This document shows positions 31,601 to 40,946 of a stretch of DNA of 64,000 nucleotides, in pieces; the first letter of the stretch is position 1, and every line of letters begins with the position of its first letter. The notes under the pieces were generated by a model, which saw nothing but the letters and a program-made list of their open reading frames with translations, did no database searches and was not told the DNA's origin. A program made the position numbers and the translations under genes. This DNA is from Globodera rostochiensis (lineage: Eukaryota; Nematoda; Chromadorea; Rhabditida; Heteroderidae), in the NCBI GenBank assembly GCA_018350325.1, contig JAEVLN010000002.1, positions 4,447,456 through 4,511,455 on the forward strand. The letters are read 5' to 3'.

Positions 31601-33569
31601 GAAAGAACACAAGAAAAAATGAAAAGACTTAAAAAAGCATGTATAAAAATGGGCTATACTGCAGAGGAAGTACACGGTTTTTTGAGTCACTACCAGATAT
31701 AGGACCCGTAAATCCAAGAAAAGGCTTTTCTGGAGGCAGAACCGGTATTAAAAATTTTTTCTGACTAATATAATTAAATACTTTAGGTCCTTTTTGCCTT
31801 TTTGCTAAAGCAGAAGAAAATACAGAAATTTCCATGTTTGATATTGTGAGTCTATACCCCTATATAAATTATTCTTCCCCATACCCTGTGGGGATTCCAA
31901 AAGTGATAATACCAAAAAAATACATAGTTGATTGGTTAGTTTTTTTTAATTAATAAAATTAAAAATGTTTTTAGGACAACCCCTGATGATATTCCGTATG
32001 ATGGTCTGCTTAAAGTTCGAATAATACCGCCTAAAAATTATTGATACCGGTGTTACCGTTTCATACTGTAGGTGGAAAAAAATAAATTGAGTGTAAATAT
32101 TTTTAGGACGGCCTTTTATTGTTTCCAAATTGTGGCGCCTGTGCCAAACTGACCAAATCAGACTTTGTCTTTGCAAAAAACACTAAGAAATGTAGACACA
32201 GTACGAAGAAGAGGGCGCTAACTGGAGAATTTTGCACGTTAGAATTAAAAAAAGGTAAAAAAAAAGTTTGGGATCATGTATAATAATCCAATAAATTTCA
32301 GCCTTGGAACTCGGGGCCAAAATTGATCGTTTTTATAGAGGGTACCACTATGAACAATTTGATGAAAATCTTTTTAAGGAATACGTCCGAAAATTTTTGA
32401 AATTGAAGGTTAGAAAAATTAGAAAACACGATTAGAATTTAAAATTTAAAGGTAGAAGCGTCCGGCTGGCCACAAGAGGTTAAAACAGAAGATCAAAGAA
32501 CGAATTTATTAAAACATATAGAGAAACTTATCAGATTAAATTAGACTCGCACAATATGATTTTTAATCCTGGACTAAGACATATCGCCAAACTGGCACTG
32601 AACTCCTTATGGTAAAAACAGACCAAAAAACAAAAATTTAATTCGTATTTAGGGGGAAATTCGGCATGAGGAATAAATTATGCACAACAAAACTTATTGA
32701 CAAACCTTCTGATTTTTTTAAATTAATAAATGATTATACCATAGAAATGGCTAAGCCCATAAAATTTAACGACAACACATTACGAGTGATTTATAATAAG
32801 AAGGATGAGTATGTAAAGGAACATAAATGTTCAAATGTGATGGTTTCAATTTGGTATAAAAAAAGGATAAAAATCTTTTATAATAAATTAATTCTAGGAC
32901 AACAGCTCAAGCGAGATTAAAGCTTTATTCGTATTTGGAGCTCATTGATAAATCAGAAAATTGTAAATTGATTTATACAGATACAGGTCCTAAAAAATAT
33001 GATTCTTTTTAATTTAATTTTTTAGATAGTGTCATTTTTATGCATCCAAAAGGAAAATGTCCTATTAAAGAAGGGAATTTTTTGGGAGAAATGTCAAAAG
33101 AATATGCAAAAGATAAAATTTTGGAAGTTGTTTGTGCAGGTAAGCAAATAAAAATCGAGAAAAACAAGTCTTATTTTAAGGACCAAAACAATATGCGTTA
33201 AAATTACAAAAATCTGATGGAAAAATATGGTTTAAAACTAAAATACGCGGAATGACCCAGAATAAAAATAACAAAATTGACTATGAAGAATTCAAAGATA
33301 TGGTTTTAAATTATGATGAAAAGAAAAAAATTACTTTTATTTACCCCAGTAAATTCGGGTGGGTTTTGATGAGAAACAACATTTGTGAAACAAAACATTT
33401 TAGGCCAACAAGAGAAAGCTATGTGACAAGTCGTCCCGTTAACAAAGACTATAAACCTGTTCAGAAGAAGGGGTTAGCTTTTTATTGCTTGTTTTTAATT
33501 TTTAAATTATTTTTTAGAATAATTCTGGATGATGTGAATAGAACTGTTTTGCCGTATGGATATTATTGA
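28692..33569 (+). CDS. polB: Protein-primed family B DNA polymerase of the AT-rich element
   Basis: DNA polymerase type B (organellar/viral group, DNA_pol_B_2), which replicates linear element genomes from a protein primer. The coding region is split by about 20 introns of roughly 30-55 nt with TTTTAG acceptors. Order of parts: Lys-rich amino end; a CLFYALILSRFYQL segment; a cysteine-rich zinc-binding region (about 29790-30180); exonuclease motifs YDLECT (30236), YAHYSGRYDSHFVL (split by an intron, 30535-30620) and YCSNDTDIL (31060); then palm motifs DIVSLYP (31840), NSLWGKFGM (split, 32615-32670) and YTDTDSVIF (split, 32975-33040). It ends with a TVLPYGYY tail. All catalytic motifs are present. 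The frame changes by one base at about 29105, 32040 and 32500, each in or near a short A/T run. It therefore looks either slightly decayed or affected by consensus errors. It shares its architecture with the polymerase at 44447-49692 but is far more AT-rich and clearly diverged. Confidence 0.85.
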
Positions 33570-33668
33570 ATAAAAACTTTTTTTTCATTTGTGTATTTCC
33601 ATTTTAATATGTTGCTATGCTGACTATATATTTAATTTTTTATGATTTATTTTAAAATTTAAGCTTTT

Positions 33669-33969
33669 ATGTATCTCTGCAATAATTATACTTTTGACCC
33701 AAAAGACGAACAAGATGAGAATTATGAACACTTTCATGGGGCTGTGCTATTAGTTCTACTTTATGGGTTTATAATTATGCTGTTTTTATCTTTATGTGTC
33801 AGATGTTTTTATGTTCGTTTGAAAGATAAGGACAATAAAACGTGTAAATAATTTTTATTTTGGTTTTTTATTAAGTGTTATTATTCACGATTTACCTAAA
33901 CGTTGTTTATTATTGAATTTCTTCTTTTAGATCATGAAGGCCTCAGTACAAATGATCAAAGAATATGAA
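33669..33969 (+). CDS. Small single-pass membrane protein
   Basis: ATG 33669 opens an acidic amino end (NYTFDPKDEQDENYEHF), then a hydrophobic helix (GAVLLVLLYGFIIMLFLSLC) and a basic tail. Unspliced it ends at TAA 33851 (60 aa). A GTAAAT donor there and a TTCTTCTTTTAG acceptor at 33930 would instead add a short tail ending near 33969, the same gene shape as the membrane protein at 55320-55546. No family is recognised. It lies 100 bp after the polymerase and just before the Polinton insertion point. Confidence 0.5.
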
Positions 33970-33997
33970 AGCCGACGATGTAAAAGAGAAAGCTGGT
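33934..33997 (+). pseudogene. 5' part of a small ORF interrupted by the Polinton insertion (alternative reading)
   Basis: From ATG 33934 a basic, Lys/Arg-rich frame runs without stop into the Polinton boundary. After removal of the insert and one target-duplication copy, the same frame continues on the far side (52941 to the TAA at 53030-53032), about 60 codons in all. The second exon of the preceding membrane protein may use the same bases in another frame, so this ORF may be fortuitous. Function unknown. Confidence 0.35.
33992..33997. repeat. Left target-site duplication GCTGGT of the Polinton
   Basis: GCTGGT directly precedes the element terminus AGTAGTTACAG and is repeated directly after the right terminus at 52935-52940. 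Six-base duplications are the Polinton/Maverick hallmark. Confidence 0.95.
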
Positions 33998-34990
33998 AGT
34001 AGTTACAGCCTGCTTTTTCACCGGGTACGGTAGCCGCCCATACCTATGGAGGGGGTGGAGCGCCAATTGAGCGCCAGCCAGCCAAGTGAGCGAGGGCCAT
34101 CTGAGGCCCAGCCAAGTGAGTCCTGAAGCCAAAACCTATGGCAGGGCCCTGCGCGACTTTATGCAAATTTTGGTCCTGCGCGACCCACTCGCGCACCTGG
34201 CTCGCGCACCTGCGCGAGATTATGCAAATTTCGACTGCGCGACTTTATTTAATATTTATATTTTATTTATTTTAATTATTTTTATTTTTTTTACCTGCGC
34301 GAGTCACTCGCGCACCCTGCGCGACTTTTTTTAATTATTTAAATTTAAATTTTGAATTTTTGACTGCGCGAGATTTCAAATATTCTTAAAATTATTTTTT
34401 AATCAAATAAAATCATTTTCATCCCGAGGGATTTGAACTTTCGCTCGTCGGTCGTCGAACCTCGCACACTAACCACTTGGCCACAGCTTCATTGCGAGAA
34501 AGGGATTATAATTCGCCTATAAACCAAAAATTTCCCCAAAAAATTCTTTTGACGCTTTTTTTCATTTATTTCTTTTAAATAAATATTTTAAAAATAAGAA
34601 TAATAATTTTAAAAGGCCCAGATTTAAACAATAATAATAATAATAAACGTAAAAATAAATTATAAATTTTGCCCAAAAATAAAAATAAAAAACTTTGGCA
34701 AGTTTTAACGACAAGATAATTGCATTGACCAAATATTTGAAAGGGATTTGTATAGTAAACGCATAAAAAATTGCGCGCCAATTTTATTTTGAATCTTTTG
34801 AAATGGATTTCTCGATTTGATTGATGAGTTTCTATTTTTAGCTTTTAAATTCAAATAAAAAGGGCCTGCTTGAGGGTTAGTACAAACTTGCCATTTTACT
34901 TTACGATTTGGGCTTTGCCAACTTTTAAAAATGACAGCTTTGCCGGACGACGACCTGCCGCCAATACTGGACGGGCCGTTCAGCCCTGCG
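33998..34990. repeat. Left terminal inverted repeat of the Polinton
   Basis: About 990 bp matching the reverse complement of about 51925-52934. The outer ~350 bp are essentially identical; the inner part is diverged but collinear. It contains clusters of TGCGCGAG / CTCGCGCA and the octamer ATGCAAAT (twice), a tRNA-like segment, and ends within the first ~20 codons of the terminal gene (LPPxLxGPFSPA). Those first codons and the promoter are therefore shared by the genes at both ends. Confidence 0.93.
34420..34490 (-). other. tRNA-like segment in the left TIR
   Basis: Read on the minus strand it has a canonical Pol III A box (TGGCCAAGTGG) and a B-box-like AGTTCAAATCCC about 45 nt later. The flanking stems do not pair well, so it is tRNA-derived or tRNA-like rather than a functional tRNA. 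The same segment recurs at 49852, 51106 and 52441 on the plus strand. Confidence 0.65.
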
Positions 34991-35447
34991 CGGAATGGAG
35001 GACCGGCAGAAACAAACTACAGCGACGGCGTCAAACCTTTTCGCCTTGCCGACTGCTTGCAGATTCTCGAAAGGGTTGCGAGGGATTATGACTGCATATA
35101 CCCGCTGCCGAAACTCGGGTCTGGCAAGTTTTGGGCGTTTATATTTGAATTTTAGCACTAAACGGGACCATCACGTAGGCTGCTGTTTGCTGACCCGTTC
35201 TTTGAGCTCTGCGAATCGGCTGTACGTATTCGAGTGGCAGGAGTGTATTGAGGTCGTAATAAAAAACTTTAATAAAATTAAATTTAAACTTTAGCTGAAA
35301 GGTCATCTTGAAATGGAGGATGGATCGAGCAAGCGGGTCCTGCACGAATTTTACGAAAAATACGACTCCCTTGAGGGCTTCAACCGATTTCTGCGGAAGT
35401 GTCTGTTTAACTTTTTCTATCTGTTGTATTCCGCAGTGGAAGATTAA
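34931..35447 (+). CDS. TIR-proximal Polinton gene, unknown function
   Basis: Not recognised. ATG 34931 gives MTALPDDDLPPILDGPFSPA; this start lies inside the TIR and matches the start of the two genes at the right end. Exon 1 runs to about 35115. A 37-nt intron (GTCTGG...TTTTAG) leads to exon 2 at 35154 (HHVGCCLLTRSLSSANRLYV). A 42-nt intron follows and exon 3 (from about 35295) ends at TAA 35447 (FNRFLRKCLFNFFYLLYSAVED). About 145 residues: acidic start, then a mixed alpha/beta-like body. After the shared amino end it has no similarity to the right-end genes, suggesting exchange of gene bodies behind a common TIR promoter. Confidence 0.6.
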
Positions 35448-35462
35448 TTTTTTCAAAAATAT

Positions 35463-35950
35463 TTATTGTAATTTGTTTGTTACAAAAGCATAAACAAATT
35501 CATCGGGCCTATTTGAACGATTAAACATTTGCATAACAACTTCAAAATCAAAGCCAAGTGACATAAAATAAATAAAACTGATTACATAATGACCACAAAC
35601 ATTAGAAAAAATTGATTGAAATATTCTTTTATTAAAATAAATTTTCTTATATTTATCTGCCAAATATTTTTTAATCAAAGAGTTGGGCATTTCGCCATAA
35701 GAATCAAAAAAATAAGCCTCAGTTGGCGACTTGGCCCAAATCGCGCACCAGTGAGAGCCGGGCCTGCCAGCTCTGTCCTTAATATAAAATTATTAAAAAA
35801 AACAATTTTGCAAAATATTACCAAATTAACAATCAGGCTGCAGGGGAATCTTGTACACTCTGGCAGGCAATCCGAAGGGAAGGTGCCCATAAAAAATCGC
35901 CTTGTCGCCACATTCTCAAACAGAATCTTGTCGATGAGCCGGTTGTCCAT
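35463..35950 (-). CDS. Adenain-like cysteine protease (Polinton PRO)
   Basis: C5/adenain-family protease expected to process capsid proteins during virion maturation. Exon 1 (ATG 35950) contains RFFMGTFPSDCLPE, the family's amino-terminal signature, and ends at a GTAATATTTT donor near 35833. After a ~45-nt intron, exon 2 carries the catalytic His segment GSHWCAIW, then the conserved acidic/aromatic stretch (AYFFDSYGEMP). The nucleophile Cys is in NVCGHYVISFIYFM. About 147 residues, short compared with adenovirus protease (about 200) but in the Polinton range. The stop at 35463 lies close to and convergent with the left TIR gene. Motifs and frame are intact. Confidence 0.85.
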
Positions 35951-36155
35951 TTTGGCGCCGAATTCTCCTCTCTCGCAGGAACAAATAAAATCCAACAGCT
36001 GCAGCCCCTGCAGTCCCAAACAAATAGAGAATGCAGAGTGCAAAGTGTATTGGCGACTTCTCGATCACTTCCGGAAAACAAAGAACAACCCCCTCGCGCG
36101 GGGAAGAGGCCATTTGAATAATATTTTCCAAGGAGTAATTGTTGTTGTTGTTCAT
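35916..36155 (-). CDS. Small membrane protein between capsid and protease genes
   Basis: ATG 36155 starts right at the end of the major capsid gene (TGA at 36154-36152 overlaps the ATG). MNNNNNYSLENIIQ is followed by SPREGVVLC and a hydrophobic helix (FALCILYLFGTAGAAAVGFYLFL), then a basic RERRIRRQ tail. It overlaps the protease start by about 35 bp in another frame. Membrane-anchored small proteins are common in Polinton structural clusters; I cannot assign a family. Confidence 0.5.
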   Translation of the reverse strand: MNNNNNYSLENIIQMASSPREGVVLCFPEVIEKSPIHFALCILYLFGTAGAAAVGFYLFLRERRIRRQNGQPAHRQDSV

Positions 36156-37203
36156 AAGGACAGGTCACTTGTAATTGATCTATTACGATCAATTAGAATG
36201 AGCCCGTCCGCCTCTCCGTAGGCTATTAAAGTGACGCCCTCGGGGGGAACAGGTTCGGAAAATCGAATGTTTACCGCAGTACACCCCTCCTTGATCAGCT
36301 CAAAGCCAGGCGAGTCTTCTTGCGAGTTGGTCATTTGGAAGACATAAAGGCAAAAAGCCGTCTTGAACATGCTGTAGCTGAGGCCATTGCTTTCGGTTGT
36401 ACAAGCAAGGCCGAGGTGTTCCTGCGCGTCATGATAGGCCCTTGCATAATTGTTATTTTTGTAGTCCAAATTGTAGGGGTATTGGGGGTATGTTCTGCCA
36501 GAGGCCGTCAGTTCAATGTCCCTAACCTAAGAAGGGCAAACGCTTCAGCAAGTTTTTAATTGTTTCTTACGTTATGGTGATTAAAGAAAAAGGGGTTCTT
36601 TTGTTTATGGCCAATGTAGTTCTGGTTGGCGACTAGCCCGATGATGACCCTTCTTGGCACTTCCTCCGTGAACAAATTGGCAGAAAAGTCGTATCGGCCC
36701 CCGGTAATGAACAGGGACTTCATAAACGATTTGCGAATCCCAAATCTGGCGGGCTCAACATCCAGCTTCCTTGCAATGTCCAAACTTAGCCCATCCATCA
36801 GATCAACAGTTTTCACAAACAGCCGGCAGTCGACAATTTCCAAAACAAATTTATCTTTTTCTTTTTCTTCGTGCAGCATAAAATCGTCCGATTGCAGCGC
36901 GAGCTCAATGTCAATCTCGACATTGCTATTCATATACAAGTCTTGGTTGAATATATCGGCACTCAGTTTGCTGATTGTTTGATAGGCTTTGCTTTCAGCC
37001 AACGGCTTCCTTCGCTTATCATTGGCCTTAGAAAGGTCAGTATCGCGAAAATAGCCCGCCACCCCAAAATAGGCATCCTTTGCAGCAATCGGATAACTGA
37101 GTTCCGTGTCGAGGTACACCTTGTAGCTGTACAACTGGTTGGAGTCGTACACCTCACGCTGGTTGATATGCACTTTCAAGTTTCGGATGAACGTCGCCCC
37201 GGG
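36152..37203 (-). CDS. Polinton major capsid protein (double jelly-roll), apparently lacking its 5' part
   Basis: Hexon-like capsid subunit. The first readable portion (from about 37203, no ATG) gives FIRNLKVHINQREV then YSYKVYLDTELSYP, the conserved strand pair of the first jelly roll. The main exon runs to about 36565. A 44-nt intron leads to the second exon (36525-36152), which has GRTYPQYPYNLDY, FKTAFCLYVFQMTN and VNIRFSEPVPPEGVTLIAYG, typical of the second jelly roll. About 320 residues are readable. Polinton capsids are usually longer, and the amino-terminal segment before FIRNLKV should lie upstream, where only the short FQRGYG gene is found. I infer a deletion joining that gene to the capsid gene. 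An unrecognised 5' exon is the alternative. Confidence 0.75.
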
Positions 37204-37367
37204 CCAGCTCCAACTCCTGCCCCTTTTTGGCGAGGGACCCCCAAAAAGTACCCGTATCCCCGTTGAAAAGTCGGCAATCCCTCAAAGTAGGCTATAGGCA
37301 CGCTGCCTGTTTGCTGATAAAACTGGTCCAGCCGCAAGTTGGAGCCGTCGAATATTACACGAACCAT
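37176..37367 (-). CDS. Small Polinton structural protein with FQRGYG motif, probably truncated
   Basis: ATG 37367 is 3 nt after the penton stop. The 63-residue frame reads MVRVIFDGSNLRLDQFYQ and then GLPTFQRGYGYFLG. A short protein carrying an (F/Q)RGxG motif commonly lies beside the capsid genes in Polintons and adintovirus-like genomes. Normally a Gly-rich/hydrophobic core follows the motif. Here the frame turns into a low-quality Arg/Gly tail and stops in the region where the capsid 5' end is missing, consistent with an internal deletion that removed the end of this gene and the start of the next. Confidence 0.5.
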   Translation of the reverse strand: MVRVIFDGSNLRLDQFYQQTGSVPIAYFEGLPTFQRGYGYFLGVPRQKGAGVGAGPGRRSSET

Positions 37368-37370
37368 TTT

Positions 37371-39312
37371 TCAAAAGGTCAGCACCTTTTTAAACTGAAG
37401 CGTCAAAACTACTTGGCCAAAATCAAACGGAACTTCCCTAAAATAGACTTTAAAAGGGGCCTTAGAAGTAAGTACACATACCGGCCGGTCAGGGTTCGAA
37501 TCTCAACATCCAAAACATCCACTTCGCGCGCGATTATTTTGTGAAATAAGGGCGACTGAAAATCTTTCTCAACCACGCTCCTTGATTTGCCTTCAACTGC
37601 AATCACTTGGAGAAGATTGGCGAAAGTATTGCCGAAAATCATGCTTTCAATGATCCCACTGTTGAGGTAGATACACAAGTGGCTTACGCCGCCGCCCAAA
37701 TCAACGGAATATTTGGCAAGATCCTCGTTTATGATCTGCTGTTCCTGCTCATAGCCAAGTACGTAGGCCAACTGGTCGGTCAACGTGATGTGCGAAATTT
37801 TGTTGTCAAAGATTTTCAGTATAAATCTGCCAATGTCCTCCATATAATAGAAACGGAATCCTTTGACGAGCGCAATCAGCTCTTCTTTTTCCTCTCGCGT
37901 TTTTGACCCATAGTTTTCGTCGTACACTTCGCGTTCAAACAACCCTTTGAACTCTGCGATATTCCGCTGAATCTGGGCAGATGGGTTAAACTCCGGCAGA
38001 TCCCAGGCCAGTTCTGGGTGATGAATCCGATATTTATCAACAGCGTTGGAAAAATGGTATTCATCTTTTTCGTGCAGATAGTGAACATCTGGGGTTGGGT
38101 CTTTGCCCTGCACAAGGCGCATCCATCCTCCCCTATACGGCTTCAACTCCTTGAGAAGTTCGAGCTCTCGCAGTTTAAATTTTCTTTCTTGATCTCGCCG
38201 GATTCTCTCTTCTTCGCCTGCTGGGTTAACTGCTCGTTCAATGCCGTTATTTGGGCGATTTCCTACGTCTTCAGGTTGTTTGGCAGATCTTTCTTCCTCT
38301 TTCTTTTCGGTTTCTTCCTTTTGTTTGGCTAACCTGTCTTCTTCTTTCTTGCCGGGGTCTTCTTTTTGTTTGGCTAACCTGTTTTCTTCTTTCTTGCCGG
38401 GGCCTTCTTTTTGTTTGGGGAACCTCTCTTCTTCTTTCTGTTTCTCTAGCATTTCGTTCACCGCCTGCTGGGGCGCTTGTTTGGGGGTGCTTAACTTTTC
38501 TTCTTCTTTCTTTTTGCTGGCAGCCCCTTCTTTTGTCGTATTCACCATCCGCTGCAGCCTCTCTGTCTCCTTACGCAAAGCCTCTTGCCGTCGTCTCTCA
38601 GTTTCTTTGCGGCCATCTTCAATCCATTTCTGCGCTTTACGCTTGCGCTCATTTTCTTTTTCCTGCGCAAGTCTCTCTGTTTGATTCGGCGCGACAAGCT
38701 CCCTCTCGCGAACTGCACCTCTCTGTTCTGGGGGTCTTACGTTTGCCAAAGGGGGTTGTCGTGTTCTCTCAGCTGCTTGTTCACTTGCAAATTTTGTCTG
38801 GCTCATTGGCAGGAGAGGGGCTTCAACACTCTCTTTTCGTTCTTCCTTAGCGACTTGCAGGCCAGTAAGCCCTCCTTCCTCTTCTTCAACGACTTGTACA
38901 TCAACAAGCTCTCCTTCCTCTTCCTCGTCTTCTTCAAAAGCGGCCCTTTTTCGCGTCATCAGGCGTTCCATCTCGGCAATCATGCCATGATGGATTCCAC
39001 GCTCAAGTTGTTGTGGCGAAAGAAAACTCCCCCTTGGCACTTTGAACCTATATTTGCGCCCATCTCGCAGGTGGACAATCACGTATTGTTTTTCAAGCGT
39101 TCCCACTGTGGCCCAACTTAAACGTAATATTGGCAAAAAGCTCTTACCCAATTGGCCCACCTGTTGGGGTAAATTATGCCAGACATTCCCACCATCCACC
39201 CGGGCCCCTCAAACACCAATTTCTTTGGCAGATGAACTTTGAATTTATTCGTTTTATTTCCAACAAATCCAGGCGTATTGCTGGGCAAAATTACAAAAAA
39301 GGAGTTGCTCAT
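37371..39312 (-). CDS. Penton-like minor capsid protein (Polinton PY family) with long charged insert
   Basis: Predicted vertex/minor capsid protein related to the transposon-derived F54H12.2-type proteins of nematodes. Exon 1 (ATG 39312) gives FFVILPSNTPGFVGNKTNKF and WMVGMSGIIYPNRW, the signature of the family's amino end. A ~31-nt intron near 39150 joins the long exon. About 260 residues rich in Glu, Lys, Arg and Gln follow (39000-38150), with repeats such as LAKQKEDPGKKEE; this is probably a coiled coil. The conserved carboxyl jelly roll comes next: YSVDLGGGVSHLCIYLN, FANLLQVIAVEGKS, EVDVLDVEIRTLTGR. A final intron at about 37490-37445 precedes EVPFDFGQVVLTLQF and the stop at 37371. The charged insert is unusual for the family; the frame is open throughout. 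Confidence 0.82.
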
Positions 39313-39347
39313 TTTTAACAAATAAATAAATAAAGTGATAAGTGAGA

Positions 39348-39983
39348 TCACTTCCCGCCTGTGTACGGGTGATAATGGCCGTTCTTTGTCGGCGCGTCCT
39401 TCTTTTGGTGCTTCATGATCAGGTCAGTGCAATCAAAGTTCAGCTTGGCACAGTCGCGGCAGAAAGTTTGGGTGAACTCCAAACGGCCTTCGCCATTTTG
39501 AGGGGTCAGCATGAAACGGCGGTCGCCCATTTGAAAATTGGCTGTCTGGCAATCCTTGCACATAAACGTGAAGGTGCCGTACTAAATGGGAAAAGCTTAA
39601 GTACAGTTATTTGCAGGGGAGCTCTCACCTTGGGGCGTGCGAGCTTCCAAAAGATGGTTGGGTAGTCAAAGACACTTGTCTGACTCTTTTCGTCGCCTGA
39701 AGTGAATAAATCGCAAGGCCAGCGATCTAAGAATACCATCGCTTTCGTTGGCCCGAATTTTTTTGGGCGGCAGCTCCTCTTGTTCTTGCTGGTGTTTGTC
39801 CCAGCGAGGCTTGCGCCCCCGTTTGGTTAGCGCGGGTTTTTCCAGCAGGGGCTTTCGGTCGTCGTCGTCGTCGTCGTTCAAAATGATGACATCATTATCC
39901 GGCTTTTCTAAGGAGCTTTGTTTAAAAAAAAAAAAGTTTTTAATAATTGAAAAAGATACCTTGTTTAAATTTGCGCGCTCCAT
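39348..39983 (-). CDS. AT-hook and zinc-finger-like protein of the Polinton
   Basis: ATG 39983 starts a 24-nt exon; three introns of about 40-50 nt follow. The second exon has an acidic run (NDDDDDDRKP), an AT-hook-like KRGRKPRW and a basic PPKKIRANES, suggesting nuclear DNA binding. The third (SVFDYPTIFWKLARPK) and fourth exons form a compact domain with CKDC and FCRDC pairs 32 residues apart, a likely zinc site. It ends at TGA 39348. Possible roles are regulator or minor core protein; no family is recognised. It is the first gene of the leftward structural block and is divergent from the PAZ gene 410 bp away, so a shared promoter region is likely. Confidence 0.55.
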
Positions 39984-40392
39984 TGTTGTTGTCCTTGCTT
40001 GAATCCCCAAAGGTTTGCTCTATAAAGTGGCGCTTATGGCGATTTAAAAATTTTGATATTACTTTGACTTTCCTCCACAAATTGTTCATTTTGTCTTTTA
40101 GGCGGCATTAATAAAAAAAATAACAAAAATAAAGGTTTTAGAGAGAATGATCATTAAAAATGTGTGGGGAAAAAGGAAGAAGGGCGAACAGGTGTTAGCC
40201 CGCAGGGACCTCCAGACAGAGGCGTTACGAAATATGCGCCACGCCCATTCGCCTCTTAAGGGATAGAAAGAGAGAGAGAGTACGTTTTGAGAGAGCTTGA
40301 AGATAGAGAGAAAAAGGCGGAAAAATCAAATTCAAATACTAGTACCCCAAACTGCTTATTGATTACCCCGTCATTCTTGCGTTTGTTGAAAG
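39984..40392. promoter_or_regulatory. Divergent promoter region between the two Polinton transcription blocks
   Basis: A 409-bp gap separates the leftward block (starting at 39983) from the rightward block (starting at 40393). It holds TATAAAGTGG at 40021, a GA-rich stretch (AGAAAGAGAGAGAGAG at 40266) and no ORF. Its position implies a bidirectional control region; no specific factor site can be named. Confidence 0.4.
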
Positions 40393-40935
40393 ATGGTCCC
40401 ACTGACTACCGCCTTATCAAAATTGCTAAATTGTAAAGCGGAAAACTTGGCGGAATATTTGAATAACCCGGAGGCGGTGAACAAAGCGTCCGTTTACCTG
40501 ACCGGCAAAACGCTCAAGACAACATACTTGAGCCGTGACGGCACAACAAAACAAGTCAAATTTGGCAATTTTTCACTAAAGTCAGCGTCGGACACCTACG
40601 CTTTTGAAGGATTTCTTGGCATGTTTTGTCATCATTTTTCCTCCTCGCACTAGCCCCTCCCTTTTCAGAGGCCAAAGTCCACCAATATTTCTACATAAAA
40701 TACCGAATTCGCCTTCTTTACCCTCAGTTGAAGTGTGTGGTGGAGTACCACAACAAGGGACACAACAAATATTACCCCTTGGGCAAGTTTAAAATAAGCG
40801 GATTGCGAGAATTGGCCCCCCTATTCAGAGTTGTTGGCCATTGACGAGAGTGCCGAAGGAGGCGACAAGGCGACTGAAGACAACAACTACTTGGACTACT
40901 TGAGTTTCCGAACTTGGCAGACTCCCGTCTATTGA
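40393..40935 (+). CDS. PAZ-domain protein (Argonaute-like PAZ) carried by the Polinton
   Basis: PAZ domains bind the 3' end of small RNAs in Argonaute and Dicer. Exon 1 (ATG 40393 to about 40617) has LSRDGTTKQVKFGNFSL and SASDTYAFEGFL. Exon 2 (from about 40670) has KVHQYFYIKYRIRLLYPQL and CVVEYHNKGHNKYYPL. Exon 3 (from about 40846) begins ELLAIDES and ends at TGA 40935 after YLDYLSFRTWQTPVY. The series (V/S)xxYFxxKYxIxLxYPxLxC...YYPLELL is the Argonaute PAZ core. Both introns appear to be GC-AG (donors GGCATGT and GGCAAGT), and only that splicing keeps the frame and restores the PLELL match. About 150 residues; no MID or PIWI domain follows, because the next gene starts 12 bp later. Likely captured from a host Argonaute, or a very diverged relative; an RNAi-decoy role is speculation. 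Confidence 0.72.
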
Positions 40936-40946
40936 GCGGCGCAAGA

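Noticed and set aside
34420..34490. Functional tRNA gene
   Set aside because: A and B boxes are good, but the acceptor and T stems do not pair and no normal anticodon arm is evident, so it is called tRNA-like only.
37607..39121. Plus-strand ORFs up to 199 codons rich in Ser, Leu and Phe
   Set aside because: Antisense shadows of the penton-like gene's charged coiled-coil region on the minus strand.
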